The notes under the pieces: model-generated
What the model was told of the DNA's origin: nothing
Databases searched by the model: none
What the model saw: the letters and a program-made list of their open reading frames with translations, nothing else
Position numbers and translations under genes: made by a program
Origin: Steroidobacter gossypii
Lineage (GTDB): Bacteria > Pseudomonadota > Gammaproteobacteria > Steroidobacterales > Steroidobacteraceae
NCBI RefSeq assembly: GCF_016801985.1
Contig: NZ_JAEVLS010000002.1
Location: 496,001 to 560,000, forward strand
DNA length: 64,000 bases
Direction: 5' to 3'
Shown: piece by piece, positions 42,162-51,365 of the stretch
Layout: each line of letters opens with the position of its first letter
Position numbering within the stretch: the stretch's first letter is position 1

Positions 42162-43030
42162 CCTTGCCATGGATCCGGGTAAGGCAACTCCGGTGGGTCG
42201 ACCGGCAGAAATGATCGTGTAAATCTCTCGGACTGGGTACGTGTCACTCGGCCATGGGTTGAGACAACCCCGGCGAGCCCATGACTGAGCGAGCGAGGGG
42301 CACGCACTGGTCTAGCCAATCACATCAAGGCATCGAGCACGCAACGCCGGCGCTCAAAAAAGTCAAAAGTGCGCGGCGTCCGGCCAAGCGTATTCCTTGC
42401 CACGGCTCCACCTTTGCGCGTGAGCGAAGAATAAAATCGGGGAGCTGTCATGAGAGTTCAGTTTCGCGGTGGCCGCGGCGTGTTCGTCAGCCTCGGCGCG
42501 ATCGGGCAATCTTTGCTCGCGGTCACGGCCTACGGGCAATCCAGCTACGACGGACACGCGCGGATTTTCCGCTGCGCTTGGGGAGAAAAAGACGCGCTGA
42601 GCGCGGGACGAGGATCCGTGGCGCTGCAGTGCCGACCCATGCTATGGCGTATCAGCGCGACGCTGCGTGGAATGAGATCACTCCGAAAGTTCGCTCCTCG
42701 CGAACAGTAGGGATCTGAACCCTTCGCGGGATAACCGGGCGCGCGCACCGACGTTGTCGCAGATTTCCGCGATACACAGATCGTGGATCTCGTCGCGACG
42801 GGTTCACCTCAGAGGCTCGAGAGCTTGAATGTGACTTATAAGGGGGGCAGCTCGCCTTCGTCTCGGTCACACTAGCGAAGCGCTGGCTGCTGCCAGCTTC
42901 GTATCGTTTGCGAACTTCAGTAGATGTGATGTTTCCATTCCACGTAGTCGACGCCGCTCATCAGCGCATGGCTGGTTGACACGGGCAGCTCGATGATACC
43001 GACCTGTCGCAACACCTCGGACTTGCGTCG
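42162..43030. other. intergenic region with possible decayed fragments
   Basis: No intact gene is evident. A plus-strand frame at 42450-42710 has GGGGAG before its ATG and a signal-peptide-like start (MRVQFRGGRGVFVSLGAI then LLAVTAYGQSS), after which the sequence loses protein character; it may be the stub of a lost secreted protein. On the minus strand, 42917-43030, in frame behind the GntR stop, reads QVGIIELPVSTSHALMSG and looks like a protein tail. Confidence 0.35.
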
Positions 43031-43738
43031 TTAGCGAGCGGCACGCTGGAATAGAGTCAGCGCTCCCTGAATCAGTTTGCGCATGGCTTCGGCAGCTGCA
43101 TCAGCGTCACCCGCCAATATAAGCTTGGCAACTTTCTCGTGAGCGCGGGCGCTCGCGATCTTGACTCCTTTGAGCTGGTTGGTGCGATGGATGCTGACCT
43201 GCAGAGCCGTGGCGACCATTTCGCGCAACTGCCGATAGAAGCGGTTGTTGCTTGCCTGGAGAACTGCCACGTGAAACGCAATATCGGAAGCGAGTGCATC
43301 GTCGTCGCCGCGCTCGGCTGCATACATCCTGGCGATGGCTTGCCGTATCGCGGCCTTATCGGCCTCCGACGCCGCAACGGCCGCCAGCGCGGCGGCTCCC
43401 GGTTCGACCGTCAGGCGGACCTGTGTGAACTCGATCAGCAATGGCAGCGAAAATCTTCGCGCGAGCGTCCAGTGCAACACATCCGGATCGAGCAGGTTCC
43501 AGTTGTCCTCGGGTGCAATACTGATACCGTGCCGGGGGCGTGAAGTGATGAGCCCCTTGGCAGCCAGTACTTTCACGGCTTCGCGCAAAATGGTGCGCGC
43601 CGCTCCGTACGTTTCGCACAACTCGCTTTCGGTGGGCAGAGAGGTATGCCCGAACCGGCCCGTGACGATGCCGACCCCAAGGTCCTGAACGATGGCTTGG
43701 GTGAGTCCGCCAAGCACCGAACGTCGCATCGTTGGCAT
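43031..43738 (-). CDS. GntR/FCD family regulator of the galactan locus
   Basis: 235 aa from the ATG at 43738. The winged helix is TSLPTESELCETYGAARTILREAVKVLAAKGLI followed by SRPRHGISIAPED, split here at about residues 25-80. The FCD effector domain has the metal-binding residues of the family in ASDIAFHVAVLQASNNRFYRQLR and SARAHEKVAKLILAGDADAAAEAM. Relatives such as DgoR control galactonate and other sugar-acid genes. Its position beside the TonB receptor and galactan hydrolases suggests it represses them and responds to a galactose or uronate derivative. Confidence 0.9.
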   Translation of the reverse strand: MPTMRRSVLGGLTQAIVQDLGVGIVTGRFGHTSLPTESELCETYGAARTILREAVKVLAAKGLITSRPRHGISIAPEDNWNLLDPDVLHWTLARRFSLPLLIEFTQVRLTVEPGAAALAAVAASEADKAAIRQAIARMYAAERGDDDALASDIAFHVAVLQASNNRFYRQLREMVATALQVSIHRTNQLKGVKIASARAHEKVAKLILAGDADAAAEAMRKLIQGALTLFQRAAR

Positions 43739-43882
43739 TGCATGTGGGCTGTCTTGATTTCGTGCTGGGGAATTCCGGCGGGCTGCGGGCATCAACATGC
43801 ACCATCGATCGCTCTGAATTGCACACATTTATAGGCATGATCAGGCGTTTGCAAGCGCTTTCATGCGGGGCGCGCGGCGTTT

Positions 43883-44080
43883 TCAACGTGCGGCAAACTT
43901 TCGCAAGTAATCCTGGTGCGAGTGCAGCTGGCTGACAGAGTGCTCGAGGGAATGCTCCACATCCTGGAGCAGCTTGGAAACCTTCTTGTTGAAATCGGAC
44001 GCGACCACGGCCGCGCTGTAGTCGCGCGGAAATATCCCATGCTTGAGATAGGATTCGATTTAACTGTGATCGATTTGCAT
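43883..44080 (-). pseudogene. small gene after the TonB receptor with an in-frame stop at codon 7
   Basis: An ATG at 44080 is preceded by a strong AGGAGGGAG, but the seventh codon is TAA (44060-44062). Behind it the same frame is open for 58 codons and reads like a real protein: IESYLKHGIFPRDYSAAVV, then FNKKVSKLLQDVEHSLEHS and HQDYLRKFAAR. It is 46 bases downstream of the receptor gene on the same strand. I do not recognise the family. Either a nonsense mutation inactivated it, the stop is read through, or an unrecognised start lies downstream. It is too short for the usual partners of such receptors (SapC, cupin, tryptophan halogenase). Confidence 0.55.
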
Positions 44081-44126
44081 CGGCTCCCTCCTGCACCGTC
44101 TCGCGGCGCAGGAGGGTCTTTGGCGC

Positions 44127-47054
44127 TTAGAAAGTGGCTCGAAGCCCAAGCTGATAGCGCACGCCCGACATTTCCACCAAGCTGACGCGATCTCGCTGGC
44201 CCAGGTACATCAGGCGAGTTTCGTTGGTCAGGTTGATGGCCTCCAAAGCAGCCGTCAGGTTGTCGGTCACGTCGTAAGACATACTCAAATCCAGCTGACC
44301 GAAATCCTCGGTGTACTCCGGCTGCAGGCCGTCGCCGGTGCGGCTGCTCATGAAGTTGTCGCGCCAGTTATATGCCAGACGCGCCTGGAATTTGCCTTTG
44401 TCATAGAACCCAACGACGTTATAGGAGTGCTCGGCAAAGCCTTCCAGACTCGATCCGGGCTCTGGAACCCCGGGTTGGTTGATCGGGGCGGCGTCCTTAT
44501 CTTCGCTATCGGCAAAGGTGTAGTTCGCCTGCACACCGAAACCATTCCAGAACCCCGGAAGATAACTGAAGTAGTGAAGCGCACCCAGCTCGACGCCCTG
44601 GACCACACCGCCCGGGCGATTTTCTTTGCGCGTCGAAACGAAGTTGACGACCTGGCCATTGGCCGCGTAAGCGGCGGCGAGCGCCGGCTCGATCGGACCG
44701 TCCCAGGGGCCGACGGTGTTGATGGTCGAGATGAATTTGCTGATGTCTTTGTAGAAGTAGCTGATCGAGTAGGCGCTGTCTTGTTGAGAATAGAATTCAT
44801 AAGACAGGTCGAACTGGCTGACCTCATAGGATTCCAGATAGGGATTGCCTCCAGTGATGGCCACCGTGGGGGCATTCACTCCGCCTGACTCCTGCAGGTT
44901 TACGCCTTGGTCGCCCAACGCCGGGCGCGTAATGGTTTTGGCGGCGGCGCTGCGCAGGTAGTGGCCGCCACCAAGATCCAGCCTCAGGTTGAAGCTCGGT
45001 AGAAAATGATCTTCGTCGGTTTCGACTTCCAGGACCTTGGGAGAAGTCGTGGCAGTGTTGACCACGTGATCCGGCAAGTTCGACGCCTGCGGATCGAGCC
45101 TTAGCAGATCGATGGTGGAGGCCGTACCGATGCTGGTGTTGGTGATGGAGACGTAGCGAACACCGACGTTGCCGGCCCAGCCGACACGACCGATGTCGCC
45201 TCGCAGGTTGAATTGCGTATAGAGCGAGAGGGTGTCTTCGTCGTTCTCGTAGGTACCTCCCGGGCCGGGGTAGACCGTATCCCAACCTGCGTTGACGACG
45301 TCGGCACGCCATGCTTGTGTGGGGTCGCTGGCCACCAACTGCTCCAGGTAGGCTTGGGTTGCCGCGCGATACGCTTTGATGTCCCGGATTTGCACCCACT
45401 GACGCGGGAAGTTGCCGCTGATGCCTCGCATGAAGTTGCTGTCACTCAGCTCCAGCACGCCGCTCGGCAACACACCGATGTTCGGGTCGGTTCCCCAGGT
45501 GCTGCCGTCGCCGATCCACATGCCGGCGCCGTTCCAGGTTTGGCCGCCGCTGGCAGCATCGAACTCGGTACCAAAATCCGCGAAACCGATGGTGCGTTGT
45601 TCGTAAGCGACGCCGACCTTCACGGAGCTGAGGATCCCGGCATCGACTTCATACAACGCGTCCAGCTTCAGCTCGCTGACCTCATCCTCGACCTCTTCGG
45701 CCGCATGACGCTGCCACGCGGCGCGTACTTTGGAGATATCTGTCACATCCAGGCCACCTGTGGTGGTCATGGAGGGGATGTCCGTGCTGTAGTCCAGACT
45801 GATCTCGCCCGGGTCGATGCCGCCGGCGTCATTGAACAGTGTGTAGTGCAGGGCCGTCGAATCGTCGCCCTCGAAATCTCTTTCCGCTTTGGAGTAGGAG
45901 GCATCGAACGCGAGCGTGAGAGCGCCTCGAGTCCAGAGGCTATTCAGGCCAAACGCATCGGTGGTGGACTTTTCATCACCATAGACCACGTTCATTTCCA
46001 CGTCGGTGTTGGCAATGGTCGATTGGAGAATCGTGCCGGAGTCGCTGACCACGGCTCGGGTGTAGCGGGACAGTACCTGGTTTGGAACCTGCAAGCCCGA
46101 GCCCAGGAAGTCACGGTCCAACCGGGTGTGGAACAGATCCACGGTGGTGACGAAGTGATCGCTTGGCGCCCACTGGAATACTGCCACGGCACCAGCTCGC
46201 TCGCGCCTCTCATCGACCATGTTGTAGCGCGTTCGACCGGGGCCGCGGCTGCCCTCCAAAGTAGTCGGCTGACCGTCCTCGCCCAGGGTCTGATCTCCCA
46301 TGGGTAGTCCGTAACCGGTACCGTTGGGCGCGTACTCGTTCCAGATGCTGCCGCGGTAGCTGTCGATTCGTCCTTCGGATTCTTTATAGGTGACACCCAA
46401 AAGCACGCCGACCGTGTTGCCGGCGAAGGTATTGCTGAGGAGGCCGCTCATCTCGGGATTCACGTCTTGAGCCAGGTCGTGATAATTGCCGTTCACTGCG
46501 GCTACGGCATTGAAGCCGGGGTCGTCCAATGGACGCGGCGTTCTGATATTGACGTACGCGCCAATGCTGCCTGCCGCCAGGTCCGCGGTAGGCGATTTGA
46601 TAACATCGGCGCCGCCGATCAACTCGGAGGGCAGCACTTGGAAATCGAAGCTGCGCTGTCCAGTGGTGGTCGCCAGTGAGCGGCTGTTGAGCTTCACCAT
46701 GTTGAACTGGGGACCGAAGCTGCGCACGCTCACCTGCGAACCCTCGCCGTTCACGCGAGAGATGGAAACGCCGGTAATGCGCTGCAGAGACTCCGCCACG
46801 TTCTGGTCGGGGAACTTGCCGATATCTTCCGCAACTATGCTGTCCTGAATCACGTCAGCATCGCGTTTCAAGTCCACCGCCTCGTTCAGGCTGGCGCGAA
46901 TGCCTGTCACCACGACTTCTTCTAGAGAATCGGATTTCTCGGCCGCCAGCACCGAAACGCTGGTGACGAGTAGTGCTGGCGCGGCCAATGCAGCGGCGCG
47001 GCGGAACAGGGACAATCCGACCCAGTTATCCGACTCTACTTCTCTAGTGAGCAT
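44127..47054 (-). CDS. TonB-dependent receptor for oligosaccharides
   Basis: 975 aa with AAGGGGAGA upstream. A signal peptide (AALAAPALLVTSVSVLAA) is followed by a TonB-box-like region (DSLEEVVVTGIRASLNEAV), the plug domain (DIGKFPDQNVAESLQRITGV, then FDFQVLPSELIGGADVIKSPT) and a long barrel ending GVRYQLGLRATF, with the terminal Phe of outer membrane barrels. The plug pattern is that of the Xanthomonas/Caulobacter receptor group, often carbohydrate transporters. Its neighbours predict galactan or pectin-derived oligosaccharides as substrate. It is divergent from the GH53 gene across an 890-base region. Confidence 0.93.
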   Translation of the reverse strand: MLTREVESDNWVGLSLFRRAAALAAPALLVTSVSVLAAEKSDSLEEVVVTGIRASLNEAVDLKRDADVIQDSIVAEDIGKFPDQNVAESLQRITGVSISRVNGEGSQVSVRSFGPQFNMVKLNSRSLATTTGQRSFDFQVLPSELIGGADVIKSPTADLAAGSIGAYVNIRTPRPLDDPGFNAVAAVNGNYHDLAQDVNPEMSGLLSNTFAGNTVGVLLGVTYKESEGRIDSYRGSIWNEYAPNGTGYGLPMGDQTLGEDGQPTTLEGSRGPGRTRYNMVDERRERAGAVAVFQWAPSDHFVTTVDLFHTRLDRDFLGSGLQVPNQVLSRYTRAVVSDSGTILQSTIANTDVEMNVVYGDEKSTTDAFGLNSLWTRGALTLAFDASYSKAERDFEGDDSTALHYTLFNDAGGIDPGEISLDYSTDIPSMTTTGGLDVTDISKVRAAWQRHAAEEVEDEVSELKLDALYEVDAGILSSVKVGVAYEQRTIGFADFGTEFDAASGGQTWNGAGMWIGDGSTWGTDPNIGVLPSGVLELSDSNFMRGISGNFPRQWVQIRDIKAYRAATQAYLEQLVASDPTQAWRADVVNAGWDTVYPGPGGTYENDEDTLSLYTQFNLRGDIGRVGWAGNVGVRYVSITNTSIGTASTIDLLRLDPQASNLPDHVVNTATTSPKVLEVETDEDHFLPSFNLRLDLGGGHYLRSAAAKTITRPALGDQGVNLQESGGVNAPTVAITGGNPYLESYEVSQFDLSYEFYSQQDSAYSISYFYKDISKFISTINTVGPWDGPIEPALAAAYAANGQVVNFVSTRKENRPGGVVQGVELGALHYFSYLPGFWNGFGVQANYTFADSEDKDAAPINQPGVPEPGSSLEGFAEHSYNVVGFYDKGKFQARLAYNWRDNFMSSRTGDGLQPEYTEDFGQLDLSMSYDVTDNLTAALEAINLTNETRLMYLGQRDRVSLVEMSGVRYQLGLRATF

Positions 47055-47947
47055 AGTCTCCCCTTGTTGACGTTCATCCGTTATGTACGACTCACTGATT
47101 TATTTTATTTTTTGGAAGCTATAACAACGACGGAACGACGAAGCCCGCCGCGACGAGTGGTCTGATCATCGCCAGCGATTTCTGCGGGCTGCTGCTGAAG
47201 CCGTGCATGAACTCGCGGATTGGAAACAAACCGTGGCGATTGGTGCGTTGTTGACCGGATCTCCGCCAGGAGTCGCGGTGGCGGGGCAAAAAGTTACATC
47301 TTTCCATGATCTTGACCCCCCGTAGTGGTTGTCGCACGCATGCGGATGCAGCGGGTGCCGTTTCCCTGGTCCTCGTCGTAAATAATATAAATAGTGGTTA
47401 ACGTCAATCGGGATCGGGGTCACCGGCGCGTCGCGCGGAATTTCCTACGCTATGGCTGGTGCGACAATTGTATTACTTATCGAGATCCGCTACGGTGTGT
47501 CTCATATCGGCGAGCCGGGCGCGCGATCGACGGCTCGAAAGCATCGGGGGGAACCGTATGCGCCAGTATTCACGGATGGTCTCGCGTCAATCGCTGGAGG
47601 GCGCGGCGAATGCCGCGGCCGACTATCCGATATCACTGACTTCGAGAACCGCGGCACCGCCTTTTCCTTTCACGGCAAGCAGCGCGATCCATCTGAATTA
47701 CCTGCACACGCGGCGCGAAGTGGCCGCGAGTGGACCGTTGAACGAATTCGAATGGTGACTCACTTCATCGAGCGGAATGGCAAGCTCGGAGGGAGGTGAA
47801 ACGAACGCACTCGAAAATCAATGACGCGCACCAGGCGACTTGGCGCACGACCCGCCAGGTTGCAGTGCGCTTCGTCGAGATACCGGCGGCGATCGAATGC
47901 GATCGCGTGCATTCATGCGGACAATCCATCACCGAGGGAACGTAGTC
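47055..47947. promoter_or_regulatory. divergent regulatory region, TonB receptor and GH53
   Basis: An 890-base region with no supported gene. AT-rich tracts (TTTATTTTATTTTTTGG near 47100; AAATAATATAAATAGTGG near 47380) stand out from the GC-rich surroundings and probably hold the promoters. A GntR/FCD operator might lie at ACAATTGTATTACTTA (47464-47479), but it is not a good palindrome. The frames listed by eye (e.g. 47459-47758) have no motif. Confidence 0.4.
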
Positions 47948-49480
47948 ATGGAACAAATCAGGAAACATCTCATCCATCGAAGGCGGCACGTGGCTCTCTT
48001 GTCCACCCTTGTCGCCGTGAGCGCGGCACTCTGGGGTACAGTGGCGAGCGCGCAAGCCGTGACGATTCAGGAAAACACTGCGGGCTTCTGCAGCGTGCAG
48101 GGCTCGGTCGACAGCAATCACAGCGGCTTCACCGGCAGCGGGTTCGCCAACGCCGATAATGCCGTCGGCGCGGGCGTCGACTGGAGCGTCAACGTGTCAG
48201 CGAGCGGCGTCTATCAGTTGCAATGGCGCTATGCCAACAGCGCAAGCGACCGGCCGGGCAGCGTGAGAATCAACGGCGTCAATGCAACTACGGTGGGATT
48301 TCCATCGACAGGTGCGTGGAACAGCTGGACGGTCGTCAATACGACGGTCAACCTCAACGCGGGTGGGAACAGGATCCGACTGGAGGCAACCACCAGCGCC
48401 GGCTTGGCGAATGTCGACTCGCTGACTGTTACCGGAGGCGGTACGGTGCAGGCCGATTCCTGTGGCAGCGGAGGAGTTTTCAGGCCCAGCTACATCTTGG
48501 GCGCCGATATCAGCTGGACTCACGAGCAGGAGTCCATCGGCCGGCGCTACAGCGACAACGGGCAGTTCAAGTCCATCGAGCGGATCCTGGTCGACCACGG
48601 CTTCAACTACATTCGGATCCGCACCTTCGTCTGTCCGCAATGCCCTGGCGGTTACCTGGACAATCTCTATTCCGGTGCGGGCCCCACTGAGAACTGGAAC
48701 GACACCGCCCATACGATCAGCCTGGCCAGGCGAGTGAAGACCTGCGGCATGGGTGTCTTCCTCAGTTTTCACCTGAGCGATACCTGGGCATCCATCGGTC
48801 ACCAGTATCGGCCGTCTCAGTGGCAGGGGATGAGCGATTCGCAGATACGCACCGCCTCATACAATTACAGCAAGGGCGTGCTCGACCAGATGGTGGCGGC
48901 GGGTGTGAAGCCGGACATGGTCCAATGCGGCAACGAGAACAACACTCACATCTCGGGCTATTCTTATAACAACTGGGCGGGATTCTCCGGTGTGATGAAC
49001 TCCTGTCTCAGAGCGGTGCGGGACACCGACCCCAACATCATCACGGTGGTGCATCATGGTCGGCCGCGCCCCGACGGTGATTTTCCCAACTGGCTGAACA
49101 GGATGTTTGCCAGCAACCCGCCAATCGACGCGGACGTCGTCTGCGGCTCGACCTATGGAACCACCAACAACGGCGCGGACTGGCGGGATATGTTCACCTC
49201 CGTCATCACGAACTGGCGTAAACCCGTGATGAGTTGCGAATACACCAACGTTCGTCGGGATCTGGTCAACAGCACCATCCGGAACATGCCGAACAACATG
49301 GGTTGGGGCACATTCATCTGGGAGCCGACGGCGTGGGGCGACACCAAGCCGTTCAACTTCAGCAACAACGTGTACTCCACGAACGCGGACATGGACCAGT
49401 ACGCACGCATTGCTCGGGAAGCCGGCCTGCCCGTGCCTTCCAAACCTGCATCGCAACTTGCAGGCACTACGTGTCAATAA
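47948..49480 (+). CDS. arabinogalactan endo-beta-1,4-galactanase, GH53, with N-terminal CBM
   Basis: 510 aa from the ATG at 47948. After a signal peptide (VAVSAALWGTVASAQ) comes a ~120-residue carbohydrate-binding module of CBM35/CBM6 type (ASGVYQLQWRYANSASDRPG, then FPSTGAWNSWTVVNTT). The GH53 barrel follows: ILGADISWTHEQESIGRRYS, FNYIRIRTFV, and FLSFHLSDTWASIGHQ. The acid/base is Glu330 (VQCGNENN) and the nucleophile Glu431 (SCEYTN), 101 residues apart as in the family. It cuts beta-1,4-galactan, the side chain of pectic rhamnogalacturonan I. First gene of an apparent three-enzyme operon. Confidence 0.93.
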   Translation: MEQIRKHLIHRRRHVALLSTLVAVSAALWGTVASAQAVTIQENTAGFCSVQGSVDSNHSGFTGSGFANADNAVGAGVDWSVNVSASGVYQLQWRYANSASDRPGSVRINGVNATTVGFPSTGAWNSWTVVNTTVNLNAGGNRIRLEATTSAGLANVDSLTVTGGGTVQADSCGSGGVFRPSYILGADISWTHEQESIGRRYSDNGQFKSIERILVDHGFNYIRIRTFVCPQCPGGYLDNLYSGAGPTENWNDTAHTISLARRVKTCGMGVFLSFHLSDTWASIGHQYRPSQWQGMSDSQIRTASYNYSKGVLDQMVAAGVKPDMVQCGNENNTHISGYSYNNWAGFSGVMNSCLRAVRDTDPNIITVVHHGRPRPDGDFPNWLNRMFASNPPIDADVVCGSTYGTTNNGADWRDMFTSVITNWRKPVMSCEYTNVRRDLVNSTIRNMPNNMGWGTFIWEPTAWGDTKPFNFSNNVYSTNADMDQYARIAREAGLPVPSKPASQLAGTTCQ

Positions 49481-49495
49481 CCAGCGCCTGACGCA

Positions 49496-49521
49496 GTCGA
49501 GCCCGCACACGCGGGCTCGAC
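49496..49521 (+). terminator. intercistronic hairpin between GH53 and PL9 genes
   Basis: GTCGAGCCCGC and GCGGGCTCGAC form a perfect 11-bp stem with an ACAC loop. It is followed by CTTCACTTTCTT, not a pure T run. It could be a partial terminator or a stem that stabilises the upstream mRNA so that GH53 is made in excess. Confidence 0.6.
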
Positions 49522-49552
49522 CTTCACTTTCTTGGCCAGGCAAGGAGGTCCC

Positions 49553-51295
49553 ATGAAGCCATTCAAAACGATGGGTGCGACGTTTGCCGCAGTCCTGCTA
49601 CTCGGCATTTCGTTCAGCGCTCGAGCTCAGTACGTGACGATTCAGGAGAACACGCTGGGCTTTTGCCGTGTGGAAGGGAGCGTCGACAGCAACCACGGCG
49701 GGTTCACCGGCGCCGGGTTTGCCAACGCCAATAATGCTAGCGGCGCGGGTGTCGATTGGAGTATCAATGCGCCGGCCAGCGGCGTCTATCAATTGGAATG
49801 GCGCTTTGCCAACGGTGCGAGTGATCGACCCGGCACCTTGAAGATCAACGGCGCGAATGTGACCACGGTGGGATTTCCGTCGACGGGCGCGTGGAACAGT
49901 TGGACGACCGTGAATACGATGCTCAGCCTGAGCGCGGGGCGAAACAGCATCCGCCTGGAGGCGACGACCAGTGCAGGGCTGGCGAATATCGACTGGTTGG
50001 CTATCACGGGCGCCAGCGCCCCGCAGGCGGCCGATTGTGGTACTGCCGGCACCGACGGCGACTATTACGTGGCGCCCGGCGGCAGCAACTCGAACCCCGG
50101 CACCATCGACAGGCCATTTGCATCTTTGCAGAAAGCCATCGACGTCGCTCAACCGGGCGACCTGGTGTATGTTCGCGGTGGCGTCTACAACATCACCAAT
50201 CCGGCGATACCCTCGGCCGGCATCAATTTCTGGAAGAGCGGCAGCTCGGATGGCAACCGGATCCGATATTTCGCCTACCCGGGCGAGCGTCCGGTGCTGG
50301 ATTTTTCGAATCTTCGCATCCAGCCGGATCCCGAGTACACCTTCGGCGTCCTCGTCAGCGGCTCATACCTGCATCTGAAGGGCTTCGAGATCCGCAATGT
50401 CCCGATGAACACGCGTTCGAACACGGGCGTGAGAGTGGGCGGCGACGCTTATCGCAACATCTTCGAGTTGCTGGACATCCATCATATCCAGGGTACCGGC
50501 ATGTTCATTCATACCACCCGCGGCGGACACCTGATCCTCAATTCCGATTCACATGACAACTACGATCCGCGTTCTCACCAGGGAGATGGCCAGAACGGCG
50601 ATGGATTTGGCGTGCACTACCAGACGGCGGGAGATGTCACTGTTTTCCGTGGTTGCCGCGCCTGGTGGAATTCGGATGATGGCTGGGATTTCATTTCACA
50701 GGAAGTGCCGGTCATCGTGGAGAACAGCTGGGCCATGGGCAGCGGTTACATCAACTCTGGTACCGCGCGTGCGCAGGACGGCAACGGCGCCGGCTTCAAG
50801 ATCGGCAGCAGCAAGACAGGCATTCGTCACGTGGTTCGCAACAATCTGGCGTGGGGGAACCGCAGCCAGGGCTTTTATGCCAATCATTCCGCGGGCGGCA
50901 ACGATTGGTTCAACAACACGTCCTATAACAACGGTGTTCAGTACGACCTGCTCGCCAGCAGTTGGGATGCCAACGGCAATCGGACCGACGGCGTGATTCT
51001 GACGGGCGACAAAGTCCACCGCATGAGGAACAACATCGGCTATCCGAACAGCAACAGGAACATGCAGGGAGTGCAATCTTCCTTCAACACCTGGGACCTC
51101 GGACTAGCGCCTGCGAGCAGCGATTTCGAGAGTCTCTCCGATTCGGGCTTCATGGGGCCGCGCAATACCGACGGCAGCCTGCCCAATCTGAACTTCCTGA
51201 AGCTGCGAGCCGGCAGCCGGATGATCGATCGAGGCACGAACGTGGGGCTCCCATACTCGGGCGCCGCTCCCGATTTGGGTGCGTACGAACGATGA
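49553..51295 (+). CDS. PL9-like polysaccharide lyase with N-terminal CBM
   Basis: 580 aa from the ATG at 49553, behind AAGGAGGT. Signal peptide (FAAVLLLGISFSARAQ), then a CBM almost the same as that of the GH53 protein, then a right-handed beta-helix (YYVAPGGSNSNPGTIDRPF, LVYVRGGVYN). The calcium pocket of PL9 is visible as Asp375, Asp376 and Asp379 (NSDDGWD), with an earlier Asp in NGDGFGV. The likely catalytic Lys416 (NGAGFKIG) is 41 residues after Asp375; in Pel9A I recall a spacing of 40 (Asp233 to Lys273). It should cleave pectate or a rhamnogalacturonan backbone, complementing the galactanase. Confidence 0.88.
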   Translation: MKPFKTMGATFAAVLLLGISFSARAQYVTIQENTLGFCRVEGSVDSNHGGFTGAGFANANNASGAGVDWSINAPASGVYQLEWRFANGASDRPGTLKINGANVTTVGFPSTGAWNSWTTVNTMLSLSAGRNSIRLEATTSAGLANIDWLAITGASAPQAADCGTAGTDGDYYVAPGGSNSNPGTIDRPFASLQKAIDVAQPGDLVYVRGGVYNITNPAIPSAGINFWKSGSSDGNRIRYFAYPGERPVLDFSNLRIQPDPEYTFGVLVSGSYLHLKGFEIRNVPMNTRSNTGVRVGGDAYRNIFELLDIHHIQGTGMFIHTTRGGHLILNSDSHDNYDPRSHQGDGQNGDGFGVHYQTAGDVTVFRGCRAWWNSDDGWDFISQEVPVIVENSWAMGSGYINSGTARAQDGNGAGFKIGSSKTGIRHVVRNNLAWGNRSQGFYANHSAGGNDWFNNTSYNNGVQYDLLASSWDANGNRTDGVILTGDKVHRMRNNIGYPNSNRNMQGVQSSFNTWDLGLAPASSDFESLSDSGFMGPRNTDGSLPNLNFLKLRAGSRMIDRGTNVGLPYSGAAPDLGAYER

Positions 51296-51314
51296 GCTGC
51301 TGAGAGCAAACGGT

Positions 51315-51335
51315 CCGGGGTTCTAACCACCCCGG
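51315..51335 (+). terminator. intercistronic hairpin between PL9 and GH35 genes
   Basis: CCGGGG and CCCCGG pair around a 9-base loop (TTCTAACCA). No T run follows. It may be a weak attenuator between the second and third enzyme genes. Confidence 0.35.
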
Positions 51336-51365
51336 CGCATCCTGGTGTGATCGTTCGGGGGGCTA

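Noticed and set aside
42917-43030. Minus-strand tail QVGIIELPVSTSHALMSG, recalling PIN-domain toxins
   Set aside because: Only 37 codons, in frame after the GntR stop, no catalytic Asp motif and no antitoxin gene; the likeness is too short to call.
47464-47479. Possible GntR operator ACAATTGTATTACTTA
   Set aside because: Not a good palindrome and not repeated before the receptor or GntR genes.
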